In this document: one piece after another, positions 35,055-43,291 of the stretch
Layout of the letters: each line of letters starts with the position of its first letter
How positions within the stretch are numbered: position 1 is the stretch's first letter
NCBI GenBank assembly: GCA_964414755.1
Contig: CAYPXH010000006.1
Coordinates: forward strand, 1 to 45,711
Source of the DNA: JAEUKQ01 sp964414755
GTDB taxonomy: Bacteria > Pseudomonadota > Alphaproteobacteria > JAEUKQ01
Length of the DNA: 45,711 nucleotides
Direction: 5' to 3'
Notes under the pieces: model-generated
Databases searched by the model: none
Told to the model about the DNA's origin: nothing
Seen by the model: only the letters and a program-made list of their open reading frames with translations
Made by a program: the position numbers and the translations under genes

Positions 35055-35068
35055 TTATTTGCTACAGC

Positions 35069-35962
35069 CTATGGCCAAGAAACCTCGGGCGGTAGGGACA
35101 TTAAAATTGCTTCAACATTTCCACCAGTTTTTAAGCCAAAAATCGTACCGCGGTCATATAATAAGTTAAACTCGACATACCGACCTCGCCTAACAAGTTG
35201 CTGGTGCCTGTCTTTATCTGTCCATGGTCGTAACATAAGATCTTCAACAATTTTTTTATAGGCTTTTATGAAACAATCACCTACGTCTTGAGTGAACAGA
35301 AAATCTTTTTGTTGTTCGCCCGAATCTAGATAATCATAAAATATCCCACCTGCTCCACGGGCTTCTTGCCGGTGTTTTATATAAAAATATTCATCACACC
35401 ATTTTTTAAAGCGTTGATAATATTCCGGATTATGCTTATTGCACATTGCCGAAAAATATGTGTGGAAAATATCTATCTCAGGTTGGTTGTATTTAAAATC
35501 GAGCAGCATCGGCGTTATGTCTGCGCCACCACCAAACCAAGCTTTGCCAGAAGTTACAATCATTCTGGTGTTCATATGAACTGTTGGAATTAGGGGTGAC
35601 TTTGGATGAATAACAACACTAACACCACTAGCCCAGAACTTACCATCTTTTTCAGTGCCAGGAATTTGCTTGCGGAATTCTTCACTAAAAAGTCCGTACA
35701 CGGTTGAAAAATTAACACCGGCTTTTTCAAACAATACCCCCTTCAACAAGCGCATTTCCCCTCCGCCAGCATCTTCACCAGATGCTAGCAAAGGATCATG
35801 ACGGTGCCATTTTTTAGACATAAATTTTTCAGATTTTTCACTTTTTAAATGGTGTTTGGCATATTTTTCTTCCAATTGCTCTATCGCCAAACAAATCTTG
35901 TTCTGTAGTTCTTGGAACCATAGCTGAGCCTTTTGTTGAAGGTGTAATGATTTTTCCAACAT
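35069..35962 (-). CDS. hemF: Oxygen-dependent coproporphyrinogen-III oxidase
   Basis: Converts coproporphyrinogen III to protoporphyrinogen IX with O2 in haem synthesis. Family blocks seen: GGGEMRLLKGVLFEKAGVN, VHMNTRMIVTSGKAWFGGG, ADITPMLLD, EARGAGGIFYDYLDSG, and the C-terminal RRGRYVEFNLLYDRGTIFG with MSLPPEVSW. The 297-aa length is typical. It lies 3 nt after trmL on the same strand, so the two are cotranscribed. The O2-dependent enzyme, together with petABC, indicates an aerobic lifestyle. Confidence 0.97.
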   Translation of the reverse strand: MLEKSLHLQQKAQLWFQELQNKICLAIEQLEEKYAKHHLKSEKSEKFMSKKWHRHDPLLASGEDAGGGEMRLLKGVLFEKAGVNFSTVYGLFSEEFRKQIPGTEKDGKFWASGVSVVIHPKSPLIPTVHMNTRMIVTSGKAWFGGGADITPMLLDFKYNQPEIDIFHTYFSAMCNKHNPEYYQRFKKWCDEYFYIKHRQEARGAGGIFYDYLDSGEQQKDFLFTQDVGDCFIKAYKKIVEDLMLRPWTDKDRHQQLVRRGRYVEFNLLYDRGTIFGLKTGGNVEAILMSLPPEVSWP

Positions 35963-35965
35963 TTG

Positions 35966-36436
35966 TTAAATCCCTCTAAGCTGGTTGGTTTGGCGTAAAG
36001 ATTCACTTAAAACAATCGCCGCCGCTGTTACCACATTCATTGAACGTCGGCCAGGTTTCATTGGTATATAAACCCTGGCAAAAGATTGTTCGTGAACTTC
36101 AGACGAAGCTCCTTGACTTTCTTGTCCAACAATTAAGATGTCATTCGGTTGATACTTAAATTCATGGTAAGCATGGCTACCTTTTGTTGTCAGCAAAATA
36201 AGCCTAAATTGATTTTTTGTTACAAATTTCGAATATTCATGCCAGGATACATGGCGTTTAACCTGGTTTGGGTCGTAATAATCAAGCATTGTTTGTTTTA
36301 AACGATGCAGATCCCAAACAAACCCCATGGGCTCGATAATATCCGTTTCAACGCCCAAACAGGCTGCCAGACGCAACATAGCTCCAGTATTTTGTGGGAT
36401 ATCCGGTTGAAATATAGCTAAACGGGTCATATTCAC
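35966..36436 (-). CDS. trmL: tRNA (cytidine/uridine-34-2'-O)-methyltransferase
   Basis: SPOUT-fold methyltransferase for the wobble ribose of tRNA-Leu. It begins with IFQPDIPQNTGAMLRLAACLG; IEPMGFVWD and ILIVGQESQGASSEV follow, and the knot ends with MKPGRRSMNVVTAAAIVLSE. The 156-aa length is standard. The frame opens with GTG at 36436, but ATG at 36430 (MTRLAIFQ) is the more likely start. It is the first gene of trmL-hemF, divergent from petA across about 235 nt of AT-rich promoter DNA. Confidence 0.94.
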   Translation of the reverse strand: MNMTRLAIFQPDIPQNTGAMLRLAACLGVETDIIEPMGFVWDLHRLKQTMLDYYDPNQVKRHVSWHEYSKFVTKNQFRLILLTTKGSHAYHEFKYQPNDILIVGQESQGASSEVHEQSFARVYIPMKPGRRSMNVVTAAAIVLSESLRQTNQLRGI

Positions 36437-36671
36437 TTATTAATATTTTTGTTGATGTTTTTACTTGATCTTCTTTTATGAGCATCTGAAATGCGGCTGT
36501 TTGTCGCATTATTGTTGCTTAATATAAAGATTCTTTTGTTTTGCATCACGAAGTTGCCAAATATACAAAATTTTTGTTGAGAACATCGCGATATTCGTTA
36601 TAAGCAAGTATATACAATTTAAAACTTTATATCTCGTATAAAATAGTTAGGGTCTATGGTGGAGTTTCAGA

Positions 36672-37223
36672 ATGGCCGATAAAAAACCAGGAAAAACCGA
36701 AGATAATCCAGAAGCTAGCCGGCGTGATTTTCTTGTTCTGGCAAGCGGCGCAACAGCCACTGTTGGTATCGCTGCTTTTGCATGGCCACTTATTCAACAA
36801 ATGAACCCAGCAAGCGATGTTTTAGCACTTTCAAGTATTGAAATTGATTTATCAAAAATTGCTGTTGGTCAAAGTATTACCGTGAAGTGGCGTGGCAAGC
36901 CTGTCTTTATCCGTCACCGTACCACTGAAGAAATTAATGCTGCAGCCAATGTTAATCTTGCGGAATTACCAGACCCCCAAAACGATAAGGACCGTGCAAA
37001 AAAACCTGAATGGCTTGTTGTTGTTGGTATTTGTACACATTTAGGTTGTGTTCCAAGTGGCCAAAAAGTTGGCGAGAATCGCGGCGAACATGGTGGATGG
37101 TATTGTCCGTGTCATGGTTCACAATATGATACTTCTGGACGAATCCGCAAGGGACCAGCCCCTACTAATTTGCCGGTACCTTCTTATGAATTTATTAAAG
37201 ATAATATTATCCGTATTGGGTAG
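36672..37223 (+). CDS. petA: Ubiquinol-cytochrome c reductase, Rieske iron-sulfur subunit
   Basis: The 183-aa Rieske protein of the bc1 complex. A twin-arginine-like start (SRRDFLVLASGATATVG, residues 16-32) forms the membrane anchor. The 2Fe-2S ligands are Cys121 and His123 in CTHLGC, and Cys145 and His148 in CPCHGSQYD; Cys126 and Cys147 form the stabilising disulfide. AGGAGT-like GGTGGAG lies before the ATG. It is first in petABC, with 11 nt to petB. The proximal promoter probably includes TATAAA about 35 nt upstream, but the -35 is weak. Confidence 0.97.
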   Translation: MADKKPGKTEDNPEASRRDFLVLASGATATVGIAAFAWPLIQQMNPASDVLALSSIEIDLSKIAVGQSITVKWRGKPVFIRHRTTEEINAAANVNLAELPDPQNDKDRAKKPEWLVVVGICTHLGCVPSGQKVGENRGEHGGWYCPCHGSQYDTSGRIRKGPAPTNLPVPSYEFIKDNIIRIG

Positions 37224-37234
37224 GAAAAAACAGC

Positions 37235-38470
37235 ATGAGCGTAGTATTTAAAAACCGTTTGGTACGATGGATCGATCATCGGATGCCGATTTTCAGTTCG
37301 CTGCACCATGAAATGTATGAATATCCTGTTCCTAGAAATCTTAATTATCTATGGAATTTTGGTTTTCTGGCTGGATTGATGCTGATTATCATGATTGTAA
37401 CCGGTATCGTTTTGGCGATGCATTATACGCCAAACACGACTATGGCTTTTGAAAGCGTTGAGCGCATTATGCGCGATGTGAATTATGGTTGGCTCATCCG
37501 CTACATTCATATGAATGGTGCCTCAATGTTTTTTATTTTGGTATATATTCATATATTTCGTGGCATGTATTATGGTTCTTATAAAGCACCGCGTGAGATT
37601 TTATGGATGCTTGGCGTAGTTATTTTCTTTTTAATGATTGTGACAGCTTTTATTGGATATGTGCTGCCCTGGGGACAAATGAGCTATTGGGGCGCAACTG
37701 TCATCACAAATCTTTTTTCAGCTATTCCTTGGGTTGGTGAAGATATTGTCACATGGTTATGGGGTGGTTTTTCCGTTGACAACCCAACATTAAATCGCTT
37801 TTTTGCCCTGCACTACCTATTACCTTTTGTTATTTTGGGTGTTGTATTTTTACATGTAATTGCCTTACATAGGTTTGGCTCTAATAATCCCCTTGGTATT
37901 GACATGAAACGCCCCCAAGATAGCATTTCGTTCCACCCATATTATACCATTAAAGATGCATTCACCATTGGGTTATTCCTAATATTCTTTAGCTATTTTA
38001 TTTTCTTTAATCCCAATTATTTAGGCCATCCCGACAATTATATCCCAGCTGACCCGTTGGTTACGCCAGCGCATATTGTCCCCGAGTGGTATTTTTTACC
38101 GTTCTATGCCATTCTTCGTGCTATTCCTTCAAAATTAGGGGGCGTGCTGTTAATGGGTGGTGCTATTGCGATTTTATTTGTGCTGCCTTGGTTAGATCGC
38201 TCACCCGTTCGTAGTGGCCGTTTTAGACCCATGTTTAAATGGTTCTTTGCTTTATTTGTTATTAACTGCTTTGTTCTGGGATATTGTGGCGCCAATCCAC
38301 CCGAGGGGGATTTTATTCTTATTTCACGAATCGCGACGGCTTATTATTTTGCGTATTTTATTGTGATTTTACCGTTGTTAAGTGTGCTTGAAAAACCCAA
38401 ACCACTGCCAGCAAGCATTAGTGAATCAATTTATAAACCTGAAAACCGCCTTGAACAACACGAAAGCTAA
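37235..38470 (+). CDS. petB: Cytochrome b of the bc1 complex
   Basis: The 411-aa membrane core of ubiquinol:cytochrome c oxidoreductase, with eight helices and two b haems. Visible are RYIHMNGASMFFILVYIHIF and FALHYLLPFVILGVVFLHV with the paired haem histidines, the quinol-site segment GYVLPWGQMSYWGATVITN, and the PEWYFLPFYAILR motif near residue 285. All b subunit helices are in one chain, as in proteobacterial bc1 (not the split b6/IV type). It lies 3 nt before petC. Confidence 0.97.
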   Translation: MSVVFKNRLVRWIDHRMPIFSSLHHEMYEYPVPRNLNYLWNFGFLAGLMLIIMIVTGIVLAMHYTPNTTMAFESVERIMRDVNYGWLIRYIHMNGASMFFILVYIHIFRGMYYGSYKAPREILWMLGVVIFFLMIVTAFIGYVLPWGQMSYWGATVITNLFSAIPWVGEDIVTWLWGGFSVDNPTLNRFFALHYLLPFVILGVVFLHVIALHRFGSNNPLGIDMKRPQDSISFHPYYTIKDAFTIGLFLIFFSYFIFFNPNYLGHPDNYIPADPLVTPAHIVPEWYFLPFYAILRAIPSKLGGVLLMGGAIAILFVLPWLDRSPVRSGRFRPMFKWFFALFVINCFVLGYCGANPPEGDFILISRIATAYYFAYFIVILPLLSVLEKPKPLPASISESIYKPENRLEQHES

Positions 38471-38473
38471 TCC

Positions 38474-39253
38474 ATGAAATTGCCATCTTTTCTGCTAAAA
38501 TTAGCTATTGTTTCCGCTTTATCACTAACCGCGTCTGCCACATCTGTTTTTGGAGAAACGACAGAAATAAAAATTCCTCAACAAGAATGGGGATTTACAT
38601 CTTTGTTTGGCACCTTCGACCGTGCTGCCCAGCAACGTGGTTTTCAGGTGTTTCGTGAAGTTTGCTCTGCCTGTCATTCAATTTCAAAATTATCTTATCG
38701 TAACCTTACCGAAATTGGGTTCTCGGCCGAACAGGTAAAATCAATTGCTGCGCAGGATCAAGTTGTTGATGGCCCGAATGATGAAGGTGAAATGTTTGAA
38801 CGTGCAGCTTTGCCAAGTGACCGTTTTAAAAAGCCATTTGCTAATGAACAGGCTGCACGCGCAAATAATAACGGTGCATACCCACCAGATTTATCATTAA
38901 TAACCAAAGCTCGACCCGATGGTATAAATTATTTGTATGCTCTTCTGATCGGTTATCAGAACCCACCAAGCGACATTGTGGTGCCGGATGGCCGTTATTA
39001 CAATCATTATTTTCCTGGTCACCAGATATCAATGCCTTCACCACTTCCATCAGCCGGTTTAGTTAGTTATGCAGATGGCACTGAAGCCACAATTGAACAA
39101 ATGGCCAAGGACGTTACCACTTTCCTGGCATGGGCAGCAGAACCAGAGATGGAATACCGCAAAAAACTTGGCGTACAGGTTGTCTTCTTTTTAACAGTTT
39201 TAACCATACTGCTTTATTTGGCAAAACGAAGGATTTGGGCCAAGTTAAAATAA
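38474..39253 (+). CDS. petC: Cytochrome c1 of the bc1 complex
   Basis: A 259-aa c-type cytochrome. A signal peptide (residues 1-27, LPSFLLKLAIVSALSLTASA) leads to a periplasmic domain with haem motif Cys64-Ser-Ala-Cys67-His68, conserved RANNNGAYPPDLSLI and the axial-Met segment HQISMPSPL, closed by one C-terminal anchor helix (VQVVFFLTVLTILLYLAKRR). Length is typical. It is the last gene of petABC. I see no strong terminator in the 80 nt that follow, which lead into the remains of a convergent gene. Confidence 0.97.
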   Translation: MKLPSFLLKLAIVSALSLTASATSVFGETTEIKIPQQEWGFTSLFGTFDRAAQQRGFQVFREVCSACHSISKLSYRNLTEIGFSAEQVKSIAAQDQVVDGPNDEGEMFERAALPSDRFKKPFANEQAARANNNGAYPPDLSLITKARPDGINYLYALLIGYQNPPSDIVVPDGRYYNHYFPGHQISMPSPLPSAGLVSYADGTEATIEQMAKDVTTFLAWAAEPEMEYRKKLGVQVVFFLTVLTILLYLAKRRIWAKLK

Positions 39254-39284
39254 CCCGTACCACATTGCTTGAAATTCTATTTTG

Positions 39285-39734
39285 TTAAAAATTTTGTATA
39301 ATTTTAGCAATTCGCTTGCGCTTGCTTCCTGAATTTTTAACATTCGTTTTCAAGAATATTAATAAAATCCTTTTTAAACTTTTCACAAACGTTGTTAGCT
39401 ATTGCTTCCGCATACATCGGACACTGGTTTTCAGGGGCTTGTTCCAATTGGGTTAATAATATTGGATACACGTGGTTTTCATAAGAATTTATCCACGTAA
39501 GAAGGGTTAATATTTTCATTATTTAGTCTTTAGTAATGACGCTACCTTCTTGAGCAGCCTGGAGAATATAAATAAATTCTGGTAGATGACTTGTGGGTTT
39601 ATCGGTACTAAACATGCTAATGATGTCATCGCCCCCCAAATTAAACGGTTATTGCTGTAGTTAAGAAGATCAATAAATCTTTTTATCTACCCACTGATGA
39701 GATTGGGATTCCTTTGACCAATTTCATAAAGCAC
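39285..39734 (-). pseudogene. Degraded HEAT-repeat protein gene, 5' end lost in the assembly gap
   Basis: Translated pieces on the minus strand line up as one HEAT-like protein spread over two frames. From the gap: LYEIGQRNPNLIS, then TAG (39687-39689), then FIDLLNYSNNRLIWGAMTSL to VIYQNL. A frame change near 39590 leads to YILQAAQEGSVITKD, TAA (39523-39525), then MKILTLLTWINSYE to FKKDFINILENEC and TAA (39337). A second frame change leads to SKRKRIAKIIQNF and a final stop at 39285. The ordered blocks recall bacterial HEAT-repeat proteins with NNRLxWGAM, GSVIT and MYAE segments. At least two internal stops and two frame changes make it non-functional, unless sequence errors beside the gap are to blame. 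Confidence 0.75.
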
Positions 39735-39834
39735 NNNNNNNNNNNNNNNNNNNNNNNNNNNNNNNNNNNNNNNNNNNNNNNNNNNNNNNNNNNNNNNNNN
39801 NNNNNNNNNNNNNNNNNNNNNNNNNNNNNNNNNN
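39735..39834. other. Assembly gap, 100 N
   Basis: Exactly 100 N, the customary placeholder for a gap of unknown size. It hides the 5' part of the HEAT pseudogene and the region just downstream of ychF, whose stop lies 5 nt past the gap. Confidence 0.99.
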
Positions 39835-39838
39835 TTTC

Positions 39839-40936
39839 TTAAACATTAAACCGAAAATGAAAAATATCGCCATCTTGGGTAATATAATCTTTTCCTTCAA
39901 GACGCATTTTACCTGCTTCTTTTGCCTGAAGTTCCCCGCCACAAGCTATATAGTCTGCATATGATATAGTCTCGGCGCGAATAAAGCCCTTTTCAAAATC
40001 ACTATGGATGACACCTGCTGCTTGTGGTGCTTTCGTGCCACGTCTTACTGTCCAAGCATGTGCTTCCTTTGGCCCCACGGTAAAAAACGTTATAAGTTCT
40101 AAAAGTTGATAACCAGCCTTGATAACCCGGTCTAATCCCGTTTCCTGCAAACCTATCGTATCAAGATATTCTGCTCTTTCCCGTGCATCTTGCAAAACAG
40201 ATATTTGAGCTTCAATTTCAGCCGAGATAACAACAGCTAAAGCTTTTTCCTGTTGTGCAAACTTCATAACTTTCATGGCCAAATCATTGCCTTTGGCTGC
40301 TGCAGACTCTTCAACATTGCAAACATAGACAACGGGCTTGGCTGTAATCAGTTGTAACTGGTGCACGTAGATTTGTTCATTTAATGGCAGCTTAATGCTG
40401 CGTGCCGGATGTCCAGCTTGAATATGTGACAAAACTGCTTCAAAAGTTGGCAAAAGTTTTTTAGCATCAATATCCCCAATCTTGGACTTTTTAAGAAGGT
40501 TATCTTTTCTTTTCTCAAGACTTTCAAGGTCAGCAAGCAAAAGTTCTGTATTAATTGTTTCAATATCACGAATTGGGTTAACCGAACCATCCACGTGGGT
40601 TACTTCTCCCTCAAAACAACGCACCACGTGACAAATAGCATCTACACTCCGTATATGACCGAGGAATTGGTTGCCCAACCCCTCACCCTTGCTTGCCCCC
40701 TTTACCAAGCCGGCAATGTCAACAAATTCCAGCTGGGTTGGAATAATTTTGGCTGATTTTGCAAGTTGTGCCAGTTTATTCAAACGGCTATCGGGAACCC
40801 CCACACGACCGACATTAGGCTCAATCGTACAAAATGGATAATTAGCCGCCTGGGCAGCAGCCGAACTGGTCAAGGCGTTAAATAATGTCGACTTGCCAAC
40901 ATTTGGTAACCCAACAATTCCGCAATTAAATCCCAT
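39839..40936 (-). CDS. ychF: Redox-regulated ATPase YchF (Obg-like)
   Basis: A complete 365-aa YchF/OLA1 protein. The G1 motif GLPNVGKST is at residues 9-17, G3 is DIAGLVKGASKGEGLGNQFL, and CNVEESA stands where GTPases have NKxD, fitting the family's preference for ATP. The C-terminal TGS domain contains FFTVGPKEAHAWTVRRGTKA and ends FHFRFNV. An AAAGGA ribosome-binding site precedes the ATG. The frame appears joined to pth only because runs of N contain no stop; they are separate genes. It follows pth across the second gap, the usual pth-ychF order. Confidence 0.96.
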   Translation of the reverse strand: MGFNCGIVGLPNVGKSTLFNALTSSAAAQAANYPFCTIEPNVGRVGVPDSRLNKLAQLAKSAKIIPTQLEFVDIAGLVKGASKGEGLGNQFLGHIRSVDAICHVVRCFEGEVTHVDGSVNPIRDIETINTELLLADLESLEKRKDNLLKKSKIGDIDAKKLLPTFEAVLSHIQAGHPARSIKLPLNEQIYVHQLQLITAKPVVYVCNVEESAAAKGNDLAMKVMKFAQQEKALAVVISAEIEAQISVLQDARERAEYLDTIGLQETGLDRVIKAGYQLLELITFFTVGPKEAHAWTVRRGTKAPQAAGVIHSDFEKGFIRAETISYADYIACGGELQAKEAGKMRLEGKDYITQDGDIFHFRFNV

Positions 40937-40956
40937 ATTGTTTTTCCTTTGCCAGC

Positions 40957-41056
40957 NNNNNNNNNNNNNNNNNNNNNNNNNNNNNNNNNNNNNNNNNNNN
41001 NNNNNNNNNNNNNNNNNNNNNNNNNNNNNNNNNNNNNNNNNNNNNNNNNNNNNNNN
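40957..41056. other. Assembly gap, 100 N
   Basis: A second run of exactly 100 N. If pth is intact, about 130 codons (roughly 400 nt) are missing here, so the true gap is longer than shown. With the first gap it isolates a contig of 1122 bases carrying only ychF. Confidence 0.99.
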
Positions 41057-41227
41057 AACTACTTTTTCGTTAGCAATTTCACCTTCATAAAATAAAGCTT
41101 TGAATTTTAATTTAGGAACTGAAAAACGATAGCGGTGGATTATTTGATCCACCGCTATAAAACCAGCATTGTGACGGTTATGTTGATGGCTTTTTTCAGG
41201 ATTACCCAATCCTGCAAGAATCCACAT
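41057..41227 (-). CDS. pth: Peptidyl-tRNA hydrolase, N-terminal fragment cut by the gap
   Basis: Fifty-seven residues from an ATG 7 nt after the rplY stop. MWILAGLGNPEKSHQHNRHNAG matches the Pth start, with the catalytic His in RHNAG and the Asn of GNP. The enzyme frees tRNA from peptidyl-tRNA dropped by the ribosome; family length is about 190 aa. The rest falls in the N run, so this is truncation by assembly, not necessarily in the genome. Gene order rplY-pth-ychF is common. Confidence 0.92.
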
Positions 41228-41234
41228 GTGCCAA

Positions 41235-41915
41235 CTACTTTTTCTCCGGAGTTGTTTTAGCCGGGGCAGCAGCATCAGCCGCAGGAGCAGCAGCATCACC
41301 CGCTGATGCCTGAGCAGCAGCCTGTTCTTTTTCTTCATCGCCCTTCATCGCGGTTGGAGCAGCAATTGTTGCAATTGTAAAGTCACGATCTGCAATTGCA
41401 GGAACAACGTTCGCAGGCAAGTTAATTTTGCTAATATGAACGCTATCACCAATTTCAAGACCGCTAAGATCAACGACGATAACATTGGGAATATTTTCAG
41501 GGGAACAAATCAATTCAATTTGGTGACGAACAACGTTTAATACACCACCGCGTTTCAACCCAGGTGACAATAGTTCGTTTGTAAATTGCACTGGAACGTT
41601 AACATGAATTTTGCTGTCTTTGCTAATCCGCATAAAGTCGGCATGCAATGGTAAATCACTAACAGGGTGTAACTGAACATCCTTTGGAAGGACGCGGACT
41701 GTTTTGCTGCCAATTTTTAAATCAAACAAGGTAGCAAAAAAACCGGTTTTTTGCAAGTTACGACGCAATTCGCCAGGATCGAGAGCAATCAGATCATTGT
41801 CTAAATTATTTCCATAAACAACACCGGGAACCTTACCTGATCTGCGGACGGCACGGGCTGCACCGGTACCTGTTCCAGAACGGGTTTCTACCTTTAATGA
41901 TTTAACTTCAGACAT
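41235..41915 (-). CDS. rplY: Ribosomal protein bL25 (Ctc form)
   Basis: A 226-aa long form of bL25 that binds 5S rRNA. The N-terminal L25 domain (VETRSGTGTGAARAVRRSGKVPGVVYG, residues 9-35) is joined to a C-terminal beta domain (FTNELLSPGLKRGGVLNVVRH, SGLEIGDSVHISKI). The last 35 residues are an Ala-rich tail with AAPAADAAAPAKT. It is 132 nt downstream of prs and 7 nt upstream of pth. Confidence 0.96.
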   Translation of the reverse strand: MSEVKSLKVETRSGTGTGAARAVRRSGKVPGVVYGNNLDNDLIALDPGELRRNLQKTGFFATLFDLKIGSKTVRVLPKDVQLHPVSDLPLHADFMRISKDSKIHVNVPVQFTNELLSPGLKRGGVLNVVRHQIELICSPENIPNVIVVDLSGLEIGDSVHISKINLPANVVPAIADRDFTIATIAAPTAMKGDEEKEQAAAQASAGDAAAPAADAAAPAKTTPEKK

Positions 41916-42047
41916 ATATTATCTCCTTATGGCATAAAACAAAATTGTGCCAGGCGGCATTCATAGCCTATCTCAGAATAGATTTCAACTATTTATTGAA
42001 AGATAGAAACAGAATGAAGCAACACCTGTTTAGACCTATAATAAAAA

Positions 42048-42980
42048 CTAATCGAAAAGGCTTGATACCGACCTTTCTTCGCTAATTCTTTTAATTGCTT
42101 CGGCTATCAAAGGTGCCAAAGTTAATTGATGAATATTACTAATTGATTTTGTTGCCTCAGTTGCCTGAATCGTATCTGTAATCATCATCAATTCGATGGG
42201 TGAACTGTTAATGCGTGCTAATGCACCCCCAGATAACACCCCATGCGTTATATAAGCACTAACCGATGAAGCACCATGTTCCCGTAAAGCCACAGCTGCG
42301 TTACATATTGTGCCGGCAGAATCAACAATATCATCAACAATAATGCACCTGCGGCCTTTAACATCGCCAATAACATTCATCACTTCTGAAATACCTGCCA
42401 CTTCGCGCCTTTTATCAATAATTGCTAAATCTGCATTAATCCGCCGAGCAATTGTTCTTGCCCGAACAACTCCACCCACATCAGGTGAAACCACGGTAAT
42501 ACCTTCTTTACCATAACGCATTTCTATGTCTTTACCCAAAACAGGCACAGGTAATAAGTTATCTGTTGGAATGTCAAAAAAACCCTGTATTTGACCAGCA
42601 TGTAAATCGACCGTTAAAACCCGGTTGGCACCAGCAACAGTAATAAGGTTTGCAACGAGTTTTGCTGATATTGGCGTGCGCGGACCAGATTTACGATCTT
42701 GCCTGCCATAACCATAATAAGGGATAACAGCTGTGATTCGTTTTGCAGAACCGCGTTTTAATGCATCAATAATAATCAGTAATTCCATCAAATTATCGTT
42801 TGCAGGATACGAGGTGGACTGAATAACAAAAACGTCTTCACCGCGAACATTTTCAAGCACCTCAACAAATATTTCCATATCAGCAAAACGCCTGATGCTG
42901 GCATTGGTCAAAGGTATATTCAGTTGATTTGATATTGCGGTTGCCAAAGCACGGTTGCTATTACCAGTGATTATTTTCAT
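42048..42980 (-). CDS. prs: Ribose-phosphate pyrophosphokinase
   Basis: Makes PRPP from ribose 5-phosphate and ATP, for purines, pyrimidines, His, Trp and NAD. Seen: NSNRALATAISNQL at the start, the ATP segment DVFVIQSTSYPANDNLMELL, YGYGRQDRKSGPRTPISAKL, VVSPDVGGVVRAR, and the PRPP loop CIIVDDIVDSAGT. The 310-aa length is standard. It is probably the head of prs-rplY-pth-ychF. Both PRPP and carbamoyl phosphate enzymes are present in the window, along with GMP reductase, covering parts of nucleotide metabolism. Confidence 0.97.
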   Translation of the reverse strand: MKIITGNSNRALATAISNQLNIPLTNASIRRFADMEIFVEVLENVRGEDVFVIQSTSYPANDNLMELLIIIDALKRGSAKRITAVIPYYGYGRQDRKSGPRTPISAKLVANLITVAGANRVLTVDLHAGQIQGFFDIPTDNLLPVPVLGKDIEMRYGKEGITVVSPDVGGVVRARTIARRINADLAIIDKRREVAGISEVMNVIGDVKGRRCIIVDDIVDSAGTICNAAVALREHGASSVSAYITHGVLSGGALARINSSPIELMMITDTIQATEATKSISNIHQLTLAPLIAEAIKRISEERSVSSLFD

Positions 42981-43291
42981 GTGGATAACCGCCCAAATTG
43001 TGAAAGGATAACGGTAAATTATTAATACCCAATCAATACAATAAGGATTTAAAATGTAAATATGATTTTGATCAAAAAATTATTTTTCCGTCAATTCGTT
43101 CAAACACCTGCTAGCCGAATTATTCTGCACACATTAACCTAACAAGAAATTGTTCTTATATTGTTGACAGGCTTTTGATTTTTTTTAACAATCACCACGA
43201 TTTAATATGACAGCCGTAAACTCAAAAAAAGCATATTGCTTGTCGTTTGCCTACTTAATCATAATATTCATTTATCATAGGTTTTATAACC
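42981..43291. other. Divergent intergenic region prs / guaC
   Basis: A 311-nt AT-rich region. A perfect TTGACA (43164-43169) points to guaC, with TAACAA 16 nt later as a weak -10, a plausible guaC promoter about 100 nt before the ATG. I looked for a purine-riboswitch fold and do not see one. No gene is evident. Confidence 0.4.

Noticed and set aside
39337..39519. A stand-alone 60-aa gene
   Set aside because: It has no ribosome-binding site and is the in-frame continuation, after a stop, of the degraded HEAT-repeat protein.
39839..41338. One long minus-strand frame of 499 aa
   Set aside because: It is an artefact: the run of N joins an out-of-frame reading of rplY, the start of pth and all of ychF. 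The real genes start at 41227 (pth) and 40936 (ychF).
42981..43291. A purine riboswitch before guaC
   Set aside because: No three-way junction with paired loops could be drawn; only a promoter-like TTGACA is visible.
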